Below, in pieces: positions 47,400 to 60,572 of a stretch of DNA of 64,000 nt. Origin of the DNA: Distichodus sexfasciatus (lineage: Eukaryota; Chordata; Actinopteri; Characiformes; Distichodontidae). A model generated the notes under the pieces. The model worked only from the letters and a program-made list of their open reading frames with translations. It ran no database searches and had not been told where the DNA came from. Both the position numbers and the translations under genes were made by a program. The number at the start of each line of letters is the position of its first letter. Positions within the stretch are counted from its first letter, which is position 1. The stretch spans positions 1,258,501 through 1,322,500 of the forward strand of contig JAVGVS010000018.1 in NCBI GenBank assembly GCA_032718565.1, written 5' to 3'.

Positions 47400-50200
47400 T
47401 CTTACAAGTACGAGTTTTTTGTTGTTTGGTTTTTTATTTTTATTTTATTTAAATACATTTAGTTGATCTTTTGGAAGACACGTTTAAAGGGAGTAACGCG
47501 GCTGATACTAATTACACTAAAAGTTCAAACGCTAAACAGCGTAAATGCAGATTACACAAAATTAGCTTTGAGGCTCTTTGATGTGACCAGGATTCTAGAC
47601 TTTCAGCGAACGCAGAGAAAACGAGAAAGCAGAGAAAGAGAAAGCAGGCGGTGTGGATTTACCAAGAGCGAAACATAATCCTTGTGAACAAGAAAAAATG
47701 GTTAAATTACTGACAATTCATTAAAGAGAAAAATGGGGAGGAGAAAAATTTTAATCAAAAGGATATTTACACACTCCGGTTTAAATGGTAAAGAAAAAAA
47801 TATTTCGCTATCCATCTACACAATTAAAAGTGTAATAAAGAAAAAATCAGAAGAAAACTGAAGCACACACACTTAGTCAACACTATTTGCTTCGTACTAA
47901 TTCGATCTCAGAAACAGCATGCAGGTTATGGCAGAGGGAGCAGGATGAATAAGGGAAAATATGGGGAATATTTGTGTGTGTGGAGGCAGAGTTTTGATTG
48001 GCTCTGCACCTCCAAAGTGTCTATGGATGATAATAGAGCGCACTGGGGTGAGTGTGTGTCAGTGTGTGTATATCCAGTTAAAGGAGGGGACAGATAGCTG
48101 GGACCCTGTTAGCAGTTGGAAACATTGGTGCTGAAAACCAATAGCGGGTGTCAAGAGCTTTTTTAGCCCATCCGGGCAGCTCACAGCAATAAATAGCAAC
48201 AAGAGATGTCCAAACTATGACATAAGACAGTCCGTGAGCTCAGGCCACCATCATGGAGCATATCAGAAGTCATCCATTCTTCAAAAACAGAGTGAAGTCC
48301 CAACTCAGCAGCTGCTTTCTCAATGCTGTTCCCCACAGTCATTAATAGCCAGATAAGTTCAGTTTAACTAGCCATGCTGCATATCTTATCTGTAAATTGG
48401 CTGATAGCTAAGAGAATATTCAGCTGCAGATGACGCTAGTCCAACAGTAAGTCTAATCACAAGCACAGGGTGTGTGTGTGTGTCTGGAGGTGGGGTGGAT
48501 ACTGACACACCTGGAGACAGGAAGATGTCATAAAGTGCGGTGGTCTCACTGATACATTTCTAGCTATCAAATGACACCAAGACACTGATTAACCTGGATT
48601 ACTCCCGAACATTGGTGTTAAGATATAAAATTCATGACAAAAAGAAAATACATTATTCTCCTGAGATTTAAAGGATTTAAGTATAATTAACTGAAATATG
48701 GAAGAGACTGTATTTCACCTCACCACATAAGAAAAACGCAACATATGTAATGCATATTATTTGCATTAGACATGAACTAAATTAATTGTATTACCAATTG
48801 AATTTTTTTTCTTTACTTGGAACAGTTTTCCTTAAGATACTTCCGCTAACGCCAGTATCTATCCTAGACCAGATTCCATGCACCAAATTACCTTAAATAT
48901 TGCCGTAGGTAAGTTTTAAAAGCCCCATAAGCTTCACAGTGAGACAAGAGTCTTCAACAGTCTCTGTTAACCAGACAGTCAAGGCCAGGAGTGTTCAGTG
49001 CAATAAGTTGTGAGCTGGCATAACTTCATTAAATGTACAATTAGGGCATATAAGCAATGTTCAGGTTTCAGATCTAATCACCTATAAACCTGCATTACTG
49101 AAAATAACAGTAACAGCTCACCTTAATTTGTTAGGAGCAGACAATGCTTCCAGCAATACAGATAATTGCTCAATAGAACACAGGCCCAAAAGTGCTCATA
49201 AAGTGTGTTTGGGGGGTGCATAACCAACCTCTCATGCAAGAAGAGCCTCTTCCCGTGGCCACTGCTCTACCTCTGCACAAAATATTATGTTGCCACTGGC
49301 AACGATTTAATACAATAACCAATCACATCTGCCTTTTCAAACATTTCCGAAACGAGGCAGAGGCCGTCTGCAGCGGTGCGTCGTCTCATCTCCGTGTTAG
49401 CAGTTCTCAACACGATTTATTGCGCAGTGATAAATGATCATTGGGCTTGTTTTGGCAAAAGTTGGGGATATTTATGAATGGCTGCATGAGCAGCCTGCAG
49501 GGTTGAGCCGTCTACTATCAGCAGGATTGGTAGCTCTGATTGTGTTTGGAAAGCTGGGGTTAAGTGTGCAGACACACGTGCACACACAGCATCAGCATCA
49601 ACCAAGAACATTTGTTTCATAATAACAAGCCAGTGACAGGTCTCATCAGGAGCTCGTGCTCTCAATTGTGAACTTGTTGGGCAGGGCGCACCGCAGATTG
49701 TTTTCCTTCAGTTCCATCTCCAGTGTTGGAATCACATTTTCCAAGCCCGTGCTTTTAATCATGCTACATCAGAACGCAATGTCTTCCCTCGTGTGGTTGT
49801 CCACCGTCTGCTTCCCAACATCTGGCTGAGCCGACACCATTCTTACACTAGAATCTGGCACTGTATGGACTAAGGTGGCCACTGTCAGGGTCCAATCAAG
49901 GGCTTGGGGATCTGACCTCTAAGAAGGGGCAATGTGCCAATCCCCTTCTGCAGAACCTCCTCATGGCTCCGACCCCCATCTGCAAATGTCTCTACTTCAT
50001 GGCTGAATCAAAAGGTCCTTTATTTAGCAGTCTTCCCCAACGTCTCTGTCACTGCAGAACCAACAAATTAAACCAGACAAGGTAATATAGCATCTGTATG
50101 TACGGCTGAACCCCGAGAACGCTGCAGCCTCAAACAGAGGATAAAGACGTATCATGTTTCCCATCTCACAGAAAGGACCTCCAGAAATGCAAAAGGATTT
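47400..50200. other. intergenic, no gene recognised
   Basis: Mostly unique AT-rich sequence with a few short GT runs. Reading frames are under 90 codons and unrecognised. The stretch 48090-48460 (cagcaataaatagcaacaag, gtcattaatagccagataag) is moderately enhancer-like. Nothing else can be supported. Confidence 0.6.
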
Positions 50201-50212
50201 ATCTGGAGGTAC

Positions 50213-50479
50213 GTGGCGTGGCTAGTCCATCCCATCAACTTGATACCTCACTTAGCAAACAAGCTGAATTCACACCTTTCAACACGCCTACTGTGGATGT
50301 CTGAGGTTCCACAAATTGGGAAACATTTCTGTAGAATATGGCTCAACTTACCGCGCGGGATCGATCATAAAGATAGTTGCTCCTGCTCGTATTGCAACAT
50401 CAAGTATGTTCATGCCCAAACAACAGCAAATTACCGCATGCACATGATACAGCACGGTGTCATGTTGCTGTCAAACTAA
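50213..50479 (+). pseudogene. possible decayed transposase fragment with BED-type finger
   Basis: An 88-codon frame ends in SCSCSYCNIKYVHAQTTANY and RMHMIQHG. The C-x2-C followed by H-x3-H at this spacing resembles the BED zinc finger at the N-terminus of hAT-type transposases, and is preceded by an IWLNL stretch where BED fingers usually carry aromatic residues. Frames after 50480 break up and no catalytic core can be read, so if real it is a fossil. It could equally be a chance match. No terminal repeats were found. Confidence 0.3.
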
Positions 50480-53400
50480 CTCATCGATCAATTTAATTAC
50501 GAAAATGTTATGCATCCCCACAGTATTCAATCAGACAAAAATACTTTCAAACTCTTACAGACAAGTTAAGCCACAACAACTTATCTCCTATACTAATATA
50601 CCACAAACGCTCACCTAAACCAGAGAAACTCAGCCCTGAAATAGCAGGTAGATTGGCTAAGCTCTCTGATGATAATGGGATTATGTCTCACAATGCTCTG
50701 CAGCACTGGAAAAAGATCACAGAATTCTAGCTAATTGTTACTAAAGAATGTTGGGGCGTATGACTTTTGCCTGTGTGCGAGCACTACGGAGGATCAGAGC
50801 TAAATCTATAGCAGCACATGATCACACACCTGCTGCGGCAGTGAAAGATAGATATGTTAATGGCGGAGGGTGTGCAGCTGCGCGCAGGGCGCTTACAACC
50901 TCGGCCAAAGCTAAACATCAGTTTAAACGCTATGCCGTGCCGGCACATATATCCAGGATGATTACAATAACAATCTCTAGCTATTCTCTCCTGAAAGACG
51001 TCAGCCAATTTTTTCCCCCTCCAACTTTTTCTTTTGTAGAGCTTTATTTAATTTGGTAGTGTGCTTCTCTCCTCAACATGCAACTGACAAAAGTGCAGAA
51101 CGAACAGATCATGCACTAGCAAACAATAGAGGATTGTAATACATTTTTCAGACATGGTGGGTGAAGAAAAAGCCTTTAAAGCCCATGTCAGAAGGCAACT
51201 CAATTTGCTAAGAGAGTGTACAGCATGATTTGTGCCTTTATTTCTGACAGATGTGGTTTTGGGAATGTAGGTCTCGCTTCTAGAGTTCTCCTTGCGAGTC
51301 TCGAGTCAGTTTTAGTGTGTAAACAAATACAGGAAAACAAAAGCTAGAAACATGCTTTCCATCGAGCCGTGACCAGTCTGCGGTCCAGGACTGTGCCGTC
51401 TCTGTGCTTGGCCGGAGTTAGTGACGTGAAGGGAATACTGCATGCTGCTGCAGGCCAGTACGGAGTCTTTCTCGACTACATTAATATGCCTGGGCCTCTG
51501 AGGACGGCGGCTCCTCGGCACGTTGTCCAAGCTGAGCTCATGGATGTCTGTTGCTGTGGGATTTAACTATGGTTAGATGACACAGAGGACTGAAAGAGAA
51601 TTTGATGAAATGCTGTTGAAAGTAAAGAGGGACGTCTCAAAGCAGCAGCCTCTCCTGAGAGTGGAGTCTACTCAGTGGATTCTGCACATCCATTTTAGAA
51701 ATGATGACTTACCTTTATGAAAGATTTGAATTGCATGCACATGGATCTGGCCTTGAAGATGCTTATTTTTATAAAATAGTCATGGACAGCATTTGTTAGT
51801 ACCTTTTATTAAAGACAAATCTTCCACACTTGATGCAACTCTCTGCCACAAAAAAAGGATAGACAAATACTTTTACGGGCCCTTATTTGGAGAGCACATC
51901 GATACTGAGACAGTTGTGACAAGAACAACAGATGTAAAACTGGCCAGTGGAAGCTGGTCATAAAAACACAAAATAAAGACGCACATCAGCGCTATCATTT
52001 AATGGAAACCTGCAGTTGCATCAAGGAAATCTCAGTGGCCTCATCTCATCTCTTACCTTCCTTTGTAGTGAGCATAACAAAAACAGTTTTTGGTTTGCAT
52101 TGTGTCCAGAAACTAATTTATAGAGCTTGACCCCAGCTCCTCTTTTGTGTAATGGCCATCTTGAAAAACAATGGCAGGAAGGCTTGAAACCTGAGAGGAA
52201 CTGAATCTGCTGTTTACCATTTTTTTTACTCTCTCTCTTTATTCCACATCACATTTTTACTCCTGTTAAAAAGCTTGTTTTTGTGTCCAAGCGGAGCCGT
52301 AAAGTGATGTCTAAGCATTCCATGGCCCTGCAATACGGTTCCGTTAACTGGACGCTGGGGGGCCGTTGTTTTGTACCGTTTGGAGAAACGGACCCGGCAG
52401 AGGAAATCATGGCCGCCCTGTGACCCTTCTCTGACCCCCTGATCTTCGAAGTCCAAATGGGGAAGGGTGGAACCGGGGGGGGCTGCTTTAGGGTTAGAGG
52501 TTTAAGGGTAACAAATCATGCAACACTTTACTGCTATTTAAAAGCCGAGTGCCGAGGGCCTGGCGGGCCAGAGCAGCGATGCACGGTCTGGAGGGTGGAT
52601 GGGAGAGAGGGTCAGCGATGGGTAAAGCTTCCACCGCCGTCCACCCTGAGAGGAGCAGGTCAGAGGAGGTCTGGGCCTGATTAAAGCAGAGCAGAGGGAG
52701 AGAGAGGGGGAAGCTCTTGATCTCCCTCATATCTCACCACGCTACTCCAGCTCCGAGGGCCCACTGTCGTCTTTCATCCAGACAGCACGCAGAAGGAGGT
52801 TCGGGAAACGTCAACCTTTGTGCCCTTCAGTGTGGGGGGATGAGGATCTGGCTGTTTTTATTTTAAACTTCGACCATATACAGAAACTTCATTCCTGTTC
52901 TGTTCTGCTTCTTTCAGTTTTTTAAAACTCCATCTTACAACTCACTAGTTACAAACCAAGACAATTTTATTGAAATGAACACCGTTTTAAGCTAAACAAA
53001 TATGTGGAAAAGGGTTAAAAGTCACCAGAAGTTAAAAGGCCACCATCCATCAAATCTACTAGGGCACATGGCAAACCTGTGAGACATTCTAAATCAAAAA
53101 TAGTGGGGGGACAAGCTTGGCAAAGGTGTCCAAAGAGGCCACACCTTTTCAGAGGGAGAGAGAGAAAGCAACTTAACAACTGATAACAAGAACAACATCT
53201 CTGCTGGCCGTAGGAGTGTGTGCCTGGACAGAAAGATGAGGAATAAGGCCATGGTTAGGCCCTTTCTCCTCCCACTGCCCTCCTCCTGTGGGGGCACTTT
53301 CTTGGGGCTGCCGGACCTGTGGCATCCAAAACCTGGAGTCCATGCTTCAGAGTGTTATTTTGCACTGAGGTACTATCCCGATCCTGATCCGTGGGAGTTC

Positions 53401-54300
53401 AGCTGGAGTTCAGAGCAAATGTTTGCCAGTAGGGTTGTGCAGCAGGAAGGCTAAATTGCTTCCGTATTCACGTCTCCACCGACAGATGCCCCCCATGGCC
53501 CCGCCCCCACCCAGCTCCGCGGCCTCGGCATCGCCCCTCAGCTGGCGTCATCACTGGCCTGCCCCGTGACACAGAGTTACGATGTCCGAAGGAAAGCAGT
53601 CTTTAAGCAGGATCCCTCTGTCCCTTTGGCAATCCAGCTCTGCTATGAAGCCGTACCAGTATATGACCAGACCTGGGCCAAACCTGCAAGCAAAGATGTT
53701 AATTTATTGCAAATCGTATTTCATAATAACAGCGGAGTTACAAAATCAAACATGATAGTTTTCGAATCAACAATCCCTCACAGGTCAAGTGGACTTTTCT
53801 TAGCTAGTTAAGTCAAATGATAAAAAATTATATAGGACAAGTAGGGCAGGGAAAAAATGGCTTTTGATCCACCGCTTTAGGAAACATGACTAAGGGTATA
53901 AAACAAAAGCAGTTTGTCTGATAAGATCTGTAGACGCTACATAAGCAGGATCCCTTTACAATGGGACTTCAACAATAATAATAACTCCGGAGAGGAACAG
54001 AGCTGAGAGCCCAGAGTAGAGCGGAGCGGGGAGGCCACGACGGAGGGGAGCACTCTTTCTCTAATAACGCATCTGTCAGTGCAGCTCCACGACTGTCCAG
54101 CTGTTTCATTCACATGGACACTTAAAGTACGGCCATTTCGCCTTGGCTCACGTTGCACTTCTGGAGAGCTATAAATAACAGCACTCACTCGGTTCGCTGA
54201 GAAAAGCTCTGCTCAGACGATACACAAATTCCCCCCCTTCTAACCCCAACTTCTCTTTTCCATCTTCACAGCTTTTTTTTTTGTTTTCTTAGTCACATCA
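50480..54300. other. intergenic, no gene recognised
   Basis: Unique sequence with several short reading frames on both strands, including 50748-51059 (103 codons) and 51369-51566 (65 codons). None has a recognisable domain or believable splice context. Moderate GC blocks near 52300-52700 and 53460-53560 contain CpGs but no promoter I can define. Confidence 0.55.
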
Positions 54301-57300
54301 TATATCCGCCTAGTGCCATAGAAGCACTGAGGTAATTACAACAGGCTTTGCTGGAAGAGAGTAACACTATTATACAATTTCCTCCACGTCCAGTACATCA
54401 TTTAAGGAGCTAAGGGCAGACGAGATCTTCAAACTTCAATTTCAAGGCATAAGGCCATATGATAGTTGGGCTGTCTTTTGGTTGTAATTACAGAGACACC
54501 CACCGATCCGGACTCAAACAGCATTATTTAGTAACATATGCTGTCCAAAGACAATTAATGGGGCTCAGAGGTCCCGATTGAGCCAGACAGGAAGCCGCCT
54601 GACGGACTACGTGGAGCGGACAGGAAGTTCAGCCCCTCAGGAACAGTTCCTAAAACTCCAACTGCAATCAATCACGCCATCGCTAAAATATTGCTCGATC
54701 TGCCAGCGTCTTCCCCATCTCTACGTCATTCGGACCTCCACCACCACCACCACAGTCGCCGCCATCGTCATCTGCTCTGCACATATTATGACCTTCGCCA
54801 TCCTTGTTCTCACTGGCGCTTCCCACTTCCTACATGTTGCTATATCTATAAATAACGAGCCGCTTGACCCGCGTCGGACATGTCGGGGCGACTGAACTGT
54901 ATAAATAATCCGAAAAAGGCCGGCAGACGTGCAGGGGGGCTGCAGCTTGAAGAGCGGCGTGTGCATGCGACGACTACGGCCCTGCATTCCCTGTTTTACA
55001 GGCCCTGATTTACAGTGCAGTATCTGTGCGCAAACAGGCCAAAACTAACAGCCCTGGAGAGAGGGAGAGAGAGAGAAAGAAAGAAAGAGAGAGAGGGAGC
55101 CCATAGATGAACTGCAAGTTCACCACAAAGTCACACATAGCAGAGCAGTCTGCAGGGTGCACTTCCCCCCTCGGTCCAAAAAAGACTGCCATATTCCATT
55201 GCGCCGCTGTATGGATGTCCATTCTTTTTATGGAAATGTTATGGAAACAAAATCTAAACATTTACATTAGATAACTTCAGCAAGAGTTTAAGATAGACTT
55301 TTATTGAGCATCACTGCATATTGGTCCATGCAGGCAGGGAGGAGGAGGGGTGGCGGGACGGCGGGGTCGGAGGAGACGAGGCAAGAGGGGGTGCGCAGAG
55401 AGAGAGAGAGAGAGTGGCGGGGGGGGAAGCAACCTTCGGAAAAGGTTAAAACTGTACATCAACAGATAAGGCACCGGTGTACAATACATCATGTCCCTGG
55501 GTTGTCAGGGGCAGCCAGGCACAAATTGAAACAAGCAAAATTATAAACACTGGGGAACGGTGTCACCGCCGCTGTGCCGTAAAGAAAATAAATGGAGTTT
55601 GAATTCTGTTTTGAATTAATAAAGTCCATACCGGGGGGACCTTGAAACAAAATCCGAGTTTTAAAAAAAGGGGAGGAGAGGAATACAACAGGCGGGCTAT
55701 TGGCAGCAGAAAGCATGCAGCTTTTGGGGGTTAAGGTGCGGTCCTTCCACTGCTTCCAAATAAATAATAAAAAACCCCATGAAAGGCTTCCATAAATAAC
55801 GCGATAAACGGCACAAGGCTCCGATCATAATTGCGGCTTATTATGTGGGCCAGCGCTCCATCACCCGACGCTGGCACCCGCAATGCTTGGGGGAAGTCGG
55901 TGATCTTCCAATAAACATCTAACTGCGTAACGAGTTGGTGAAATTGTTTGTGAAATGTAGCTAATTTGGAGAGCGCCGGCTTTGGCGGGCGGAGCGAGTG
56001 GGATGCCGCCGAGAGAGAGAGAGCCGCTGGCAGACACGCCGCCATTAGCCGTAACGAGCGGCATGCGTTTGATTTTGAAGCAGGTGCCATGCTGGTTAAA
56101 ACGGCAGCTTAATGAGAGCACAGCACTTAAGAACAAAAACCCAAATGGAGGTGCTGAGAGAGTAAGCTGCCATTAGCGCGGCCTCCTCCCCCTGCTCGAC
56201 GCACATGTGTAATCGCGGCGTAATTAAATAACTAATTACAGCCCTCCACGGCGTCGTCTCCAGCTCTCCCCAGCAGCTCTTAGCAACTTCTACAGAACAC
56301 CTTTTCATCATAAAAAGCACTGAAGGCCCGGACTGATCACTTCTACAGCTGAAGCGGAAGACACCCGAGCAACAAGGCTCATGCAGGATCTGTTAGAGGA
56401 ACTATAGTTCTAATTTTATTCCTAATTGTGGCCTAAGGAAACACAAAGCTGTGATAACACTTGTAATTGCAGTGTTTCAAGACTCCAAAAAGGTCTCAAG
56501 TTCCCAAACAAAAAAGAAGAATCTGAAAAAGTTTTGGATGAAGGCATCCTTGTTGAATATTCCAAACATCTGGCAAAGTGCTGATCTGCGTTATGCTGCT
56601 TGACCAATCTGGACCACAGCCTATGGTGACCAAATTTGTGTGAGAGAGAGAGAGAGAAAGGGAAAAGACAAAAAGAGAGAGCGAGAGAGAGACTAGGGCT
56701 TGTGCTGTCACAGCTTTGGTCTGGCCTGGCTCTCAGTTGGTGATTAATTGGTGTTTATTTATAGGGCTTGAACCGGCAAGGGGGGTGGGGGCCGACTCAA
56801 GGCTGTGAGCAAGGCGATACGGGCATAGAAACTCCATCTTGCATGTTCTACTGGATCCAGCCTGGGGTCCTGGATACAACAGCCGAGAGATAATAGCAAA
56901 AAAAAACTCCACACACACAGACAGGATGTTCAAAGAGGCACAGCCTCACCTCGGCCAAACACTGCAGATGGTAAACAAGCGGTGTGCTCCGGTCCGATCT
57001 TCGTAAACAGCCAAGGAGTCTGCCACGAACATCTTCCCCAATAACAAAGCTTGTATTGTGTTGGAAACATTCAATCCTCTCAGGTATGTAAAACACAAAC
57101 GGAAGGCTGTGATGTGCGGTGCGCTGCGTAGCCTCCAAATGATCTCCTAAAACCCACACTGTAATTAAGCTTGAACAGACTGCAACAAAGATCCCATTCC
57201 GGTTCAGGTGTAATTTTAGCAGACGTTTTTACGTCCTCTTTTTGTCTCTGTCGATGAGGTGTCAAAATGGACGTGACGAAGGAGCCCCTGCTCATTTGAT

Positions 57301-57480
57301 GGCAGGATCGGAGAAGAAATTTACATTCGCCCAAACGGCGTGTCAATACGAGCAGGGAGATTAAAGAGGAATTAAGGCGGTTTATCAGGAAACCTTCGGA
57401 ACCTCCGTGACCCTGCGGACAAGAGCTGCCTTGGACCCTGACATCTCCAATCTCATCCGGCAAGACTGACCACGGCAGCA
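54300..57480. other. intergenic, enhancer-like region
   Basis: Mixed sequence with GA-rich tracts (about 55058-55096, 55398-55414, 56640-56692) and low-repeat blocks. The strongest regulatory candidate is 55540-56300, listed separately. The long minus-strand frames at 55731-56090 and 57080-57484 have no recognisable content and are not called genes. Confidence 0.55.
55540..56300. promoter_or_regulatory. candidate conserved noncoding element cluster
   Basis: About 760 bp combining CpGs with homeodomain words: gttttgaattaataaagtcc, cataaataacgcgataaacg, gatcataattgcggcttatt, ccaataaacatctaactgcg, gtttgattttgaagcagg, ggcgtaattaaataactaat. The presence of CpG together with AT-rich sites, and the lack of simple repeats, mark it out from its flanks. 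A distal meis2 enhancer is a reasonable guess; conservation and function are not shown. Confidence 0.4.
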
Positions 57481-60195
57481 GCAAGCGAGGCTCAGTCCAC
57501 CACGCATATTGATGACCTCATTAATGCGCCAAGGTAAAGACATTCACCCTCGTCCGGCGGGCGGCTGTAATTGCGTAAAACTGCACGCGCTCATTATTCC
57601 CAGCTCACGTATTAATGACCGCCGTGCTACCGGTGAGGTGAGATCCAATAAACGCCTGGTCTGTCCTCGATAATGACTAAAGAGATGGCACTTCCAGTTT
57701 TAGCCCCTTAATTTCCTTTGAAATGACAGGGTGGAAAGGAAGGGAGACGCTGGCTAACGCCACAGGGAACGCATCAGGAAGCCCTCTTCGCAAATGTCCC
57801 AAGACGGTAACAACCGGTCAGAAAAAAGAAAAAGGAAGAGAAAATGATTAAAAAGTGAACCCTGCGCTGTCCCCTTCATCCATTTGGTCTTTGTTAAAAT
57901 GAAACACAGACTGGTAAAGGAAAACCACTGCTGTTGGGAGGCAGATTTACCCTTGTTGTTGAAGTTGTTGGTGCCGTGACCCGTGCAGTTCAGATCTGCT
58001 GCGTCACGCTCTGACTCTCTCTGACACGCGCCGGCCGGCTTTAGCTACGCAGCGAAACCAAACAATCGGCAGTTCGACCCGTGCCCTGTCAGGGCCAGGA
58101 CTGGGGGGTTTTGCAGAGGAGGCTTTGTCACACTACTGCTGCAATAATGTTCTGATAAAAAGCTCCAAGGCAAAATGCATGTGACATGGCCCAGGGTTCT
58201 GCTACACAACAAAAATTTCCCCTCTACTTAGATTTTGCCATGATCAGGTTCCTCCGAGCGCTGGGATCTCATAAGAGCCTGGCTCACCCTCGCCCTCTAG
58301 CTCAGGATCAAGTGTCGGCTGACCTGGAGTTCAGCAGATCTTTAGGATCAGCCTGTTCTCCATCATCCTAAATGGCATTCTCCATCAGGCAAATGGCCAG
58401 AAGCTTTCATTAAGACTTCTTAAAAGAGAATTCATTAGGACACGATGCTTTCGGATGGCATTTCATTACAGGAAGCCATTTCTAAGAAATGATCGTTTAA
58501 ATTGCTGGTGGTAAAAATCAACAATAGCAATTTCACCTCACAGGCAGTCATTTTTCAGCTTGTACAGTGCGCATGAATGAGAAAGCTTAGCGTTCCGAAC
58601 TAAATATACTGAAATAATCAAGAACAGCCTTTCAGTAGAGACAGACAGGGAGGGTGTAAACCCTGCAGGGACGCATTTGTGAAAGGTAAGAGATGCCCTC
58701 GGTGTTAATTTCCAGATGGGACCACGTCATGATGATGAATGGTGATCTCAGCTTCGGCAGCATGACGAGGGAGAAGTTATCCTGACGATGAGCAACGCTG
58801 GGAGTCCTGCGACAGTGTCAAGGGGATACAAGCGCCTTTAACCTGTTATCCTGAACCCCCGGCAGCCCCATGCCGATAATTAGCGAAACTCTCTCGGGGG
58901 GGAGAGGATCAAATCGCCACCAGTGGCCTCCATTTTGTGCCGAGAGAGGTTTGCTGCAAGCTGTGGCCTAATCCTGTCCTTAACCCTCCTTGCTAATGTG
59001 TTTCCAATTTATGATGAGCCCCTCTGCAGCCAGGGCGGTAATCAACAACAGTGTGGAGTGTAACTTAAGACAAGTCTGGCTGGGTTGGCCGAGGCGCCTC
59101 TGTGATGAAGCGTCCAGCATCTCTGCTGCTCGGAGCACTGAAGAATATGTGCTCCATTTAGATAAACAGGCTTCTGTCTCTACGAAGACAGACCGAGGTT
59201 TCTAACAACTTAGCTGACCCGACCCCACAGGTACTTAACCGAGAATCCTGGCTATACAGCATGAGAAAATACAGGGTTTATTCCACTTCCTCTTCAGAAT
59301 GTCTGGCTTTATCTCTTTAAGAAATTCACAGACTGCTGCAAATTACTACTCCAGCATTCCAGATACTGAATTAATGTGAAAGGGAAAGGAGGAGGAGGAG
59401 GAAGAGGGGGAGGTGTGGAGGTAAATTAACATGGCTTATAAATAGGTGTGAAAGTTGGTTGTCTGACACCCAAGGAGAAAAACATGAGGGAGAAGGGCCC
59501 CCCAAAATAAGAGCAGCCAGTGCGAAAAAAGGCCTGTGTGAAAACAGACCTGGCTTTCGTCCAAGTCGCCACCTTTGGAAGTGCACAGTGGTGTTACCGC
59601 CACTAAATCAACGTGTCAGCACCACAGCATCTGAACTTTTCATTCAGTCCATATTGCTTACAGCCATTCAGCAGCTGCAGTAAATTGTTGCTCCAGCCAC
59701 CCTGGTGCAGAATCAAGGAGACCAGAGAGAGAAGAGCAGAACAGTTCTCCCATGGTCTAAATGGACATGCACTCACTGCTGCCTTAACCACAGCTCAACA
59801 CCTAAAAAAATACAGTAAATGAAACTTACAAGGTGATCGTTACATTGTGATTATACACCTAAAAAGTGTGTGCATGGATCTATAAAGTAGACCTGAAATT
59901 CGGTGAGCGACAACAGTACATGACCGACAACAATTCAGATGCTGCAGACTTCTGGCGCCAACATGGCAGACTTGCAGACCAAACTAAAGGTCAGTTTTAG
60001 GCGCTGACTCTGCCTGTCTCCTGGGAAGTGAATTCGGAGCTGATTTGGCAGAGAGGAAGGCCAGTGGCCGCAGAAAGCCGTGTGCTAACTCAGCACAATG
60101 TTTACATTCCTAGGGGTAATTTTTGCCCCATGGGGACACAAGGGCCATGGTGTCATTTGGACCCCTGCATTTGTGGGTGGTATACACAGAGGCAA

Positions 60196-60262
<67 letters not shown>

Positions 60263-60370
60263 GCACAGTCATTTCCATCTAACCAGAAAGAAATGACTCA
60301 ACTTTGGATGAGTGTTTATATAAGCTGCATGTGCATACTATCTCTTATTGTTTTGCTGGAAATGTTAAAA
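57480..60370. other. intergenic, no gene recognised
   Basis: Unique sequence. Parts at 57500-57730 (gatgacctcattaatgcgcc, tcccagctcacgtattaatg) and 58370-58560 have an enhancer-like composition. Reading frames are all under 75 codons and unrecognised. It ends in a long CA repeat. Confidence 0.55.
60199..60262. repeat. (CA)32 microsatellite
   Basis: The longest pure dinucleotide run in the window, about 64 bases; two overlapping reading frames through it encode threonine/histidine repeats only. Confidence 0.98.
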
Positions 60371-60381
60371 TATCGCAGATG

Positions 60382-60572
60382 TTGGTGGCCTAGTGGTAGG
60401 ACACACCGCCTTAGGACCAAGCGGTTGTGGGTTTGAATCTGACCTCTGGCGTTACCAACATTGGGTCCCTGAGCAAGACCCTTAACCCTAAGTTGCTCTC
60501 AAGGGAACAGTCCCTAAATTTAGGAAAAATGTAATTTGCTCTGGATAAGAGCGTCTGGTAAATGCTGTAAAT
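60382..60572 (+). mobile_element. tRNA-derived SINE, near full length
   Basis: The head has a Pol III A box (ggtggcctagtgg, about 60384-60396) and B box (ggtttgaatct, 60430-60440) at tRNA-like spacing. A body follows with tgggtccctgagcaagaccc, then the tail gctctggataagagcgtctg, a block shared with many teleost SINEs and their partner L2-clade LINEs (general knowledge). It ends in a ctgtaaatg-type short repeat. A 7-bp direct repeat, gcagatg, flanks it at 60375-60381 and 60573-60579 and is a likely target-site duplication. Family name not assignable without a library. Confidence 0.85.

Larger units (their letters stand above)
42011..47400. other. AT-rich 3' flank of meis2, no gene recognised
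   Basis: AT-rich DNA with four ATT/AAT trinucleotide microsatellites, GA and GT repeats, two CTCF-like motifs and several enhancer-like blocks (listed separately). Reading frames here are chance or repeat-driven. One minus-strand frame at 43368-43793 is discussed as a weak exon candidate. Confidence 0.7.

Noticed and set aside
57080..57484. 134-codon minus-strand open frame
   Set aside because: No recognisable protein features, and an overlapping frame of comparable quality; not supported as a gene.
60199..60262. Reading frames with threonine/histidine repeats
   Set aside because: They are translations of a (CA)32 microsatellite.
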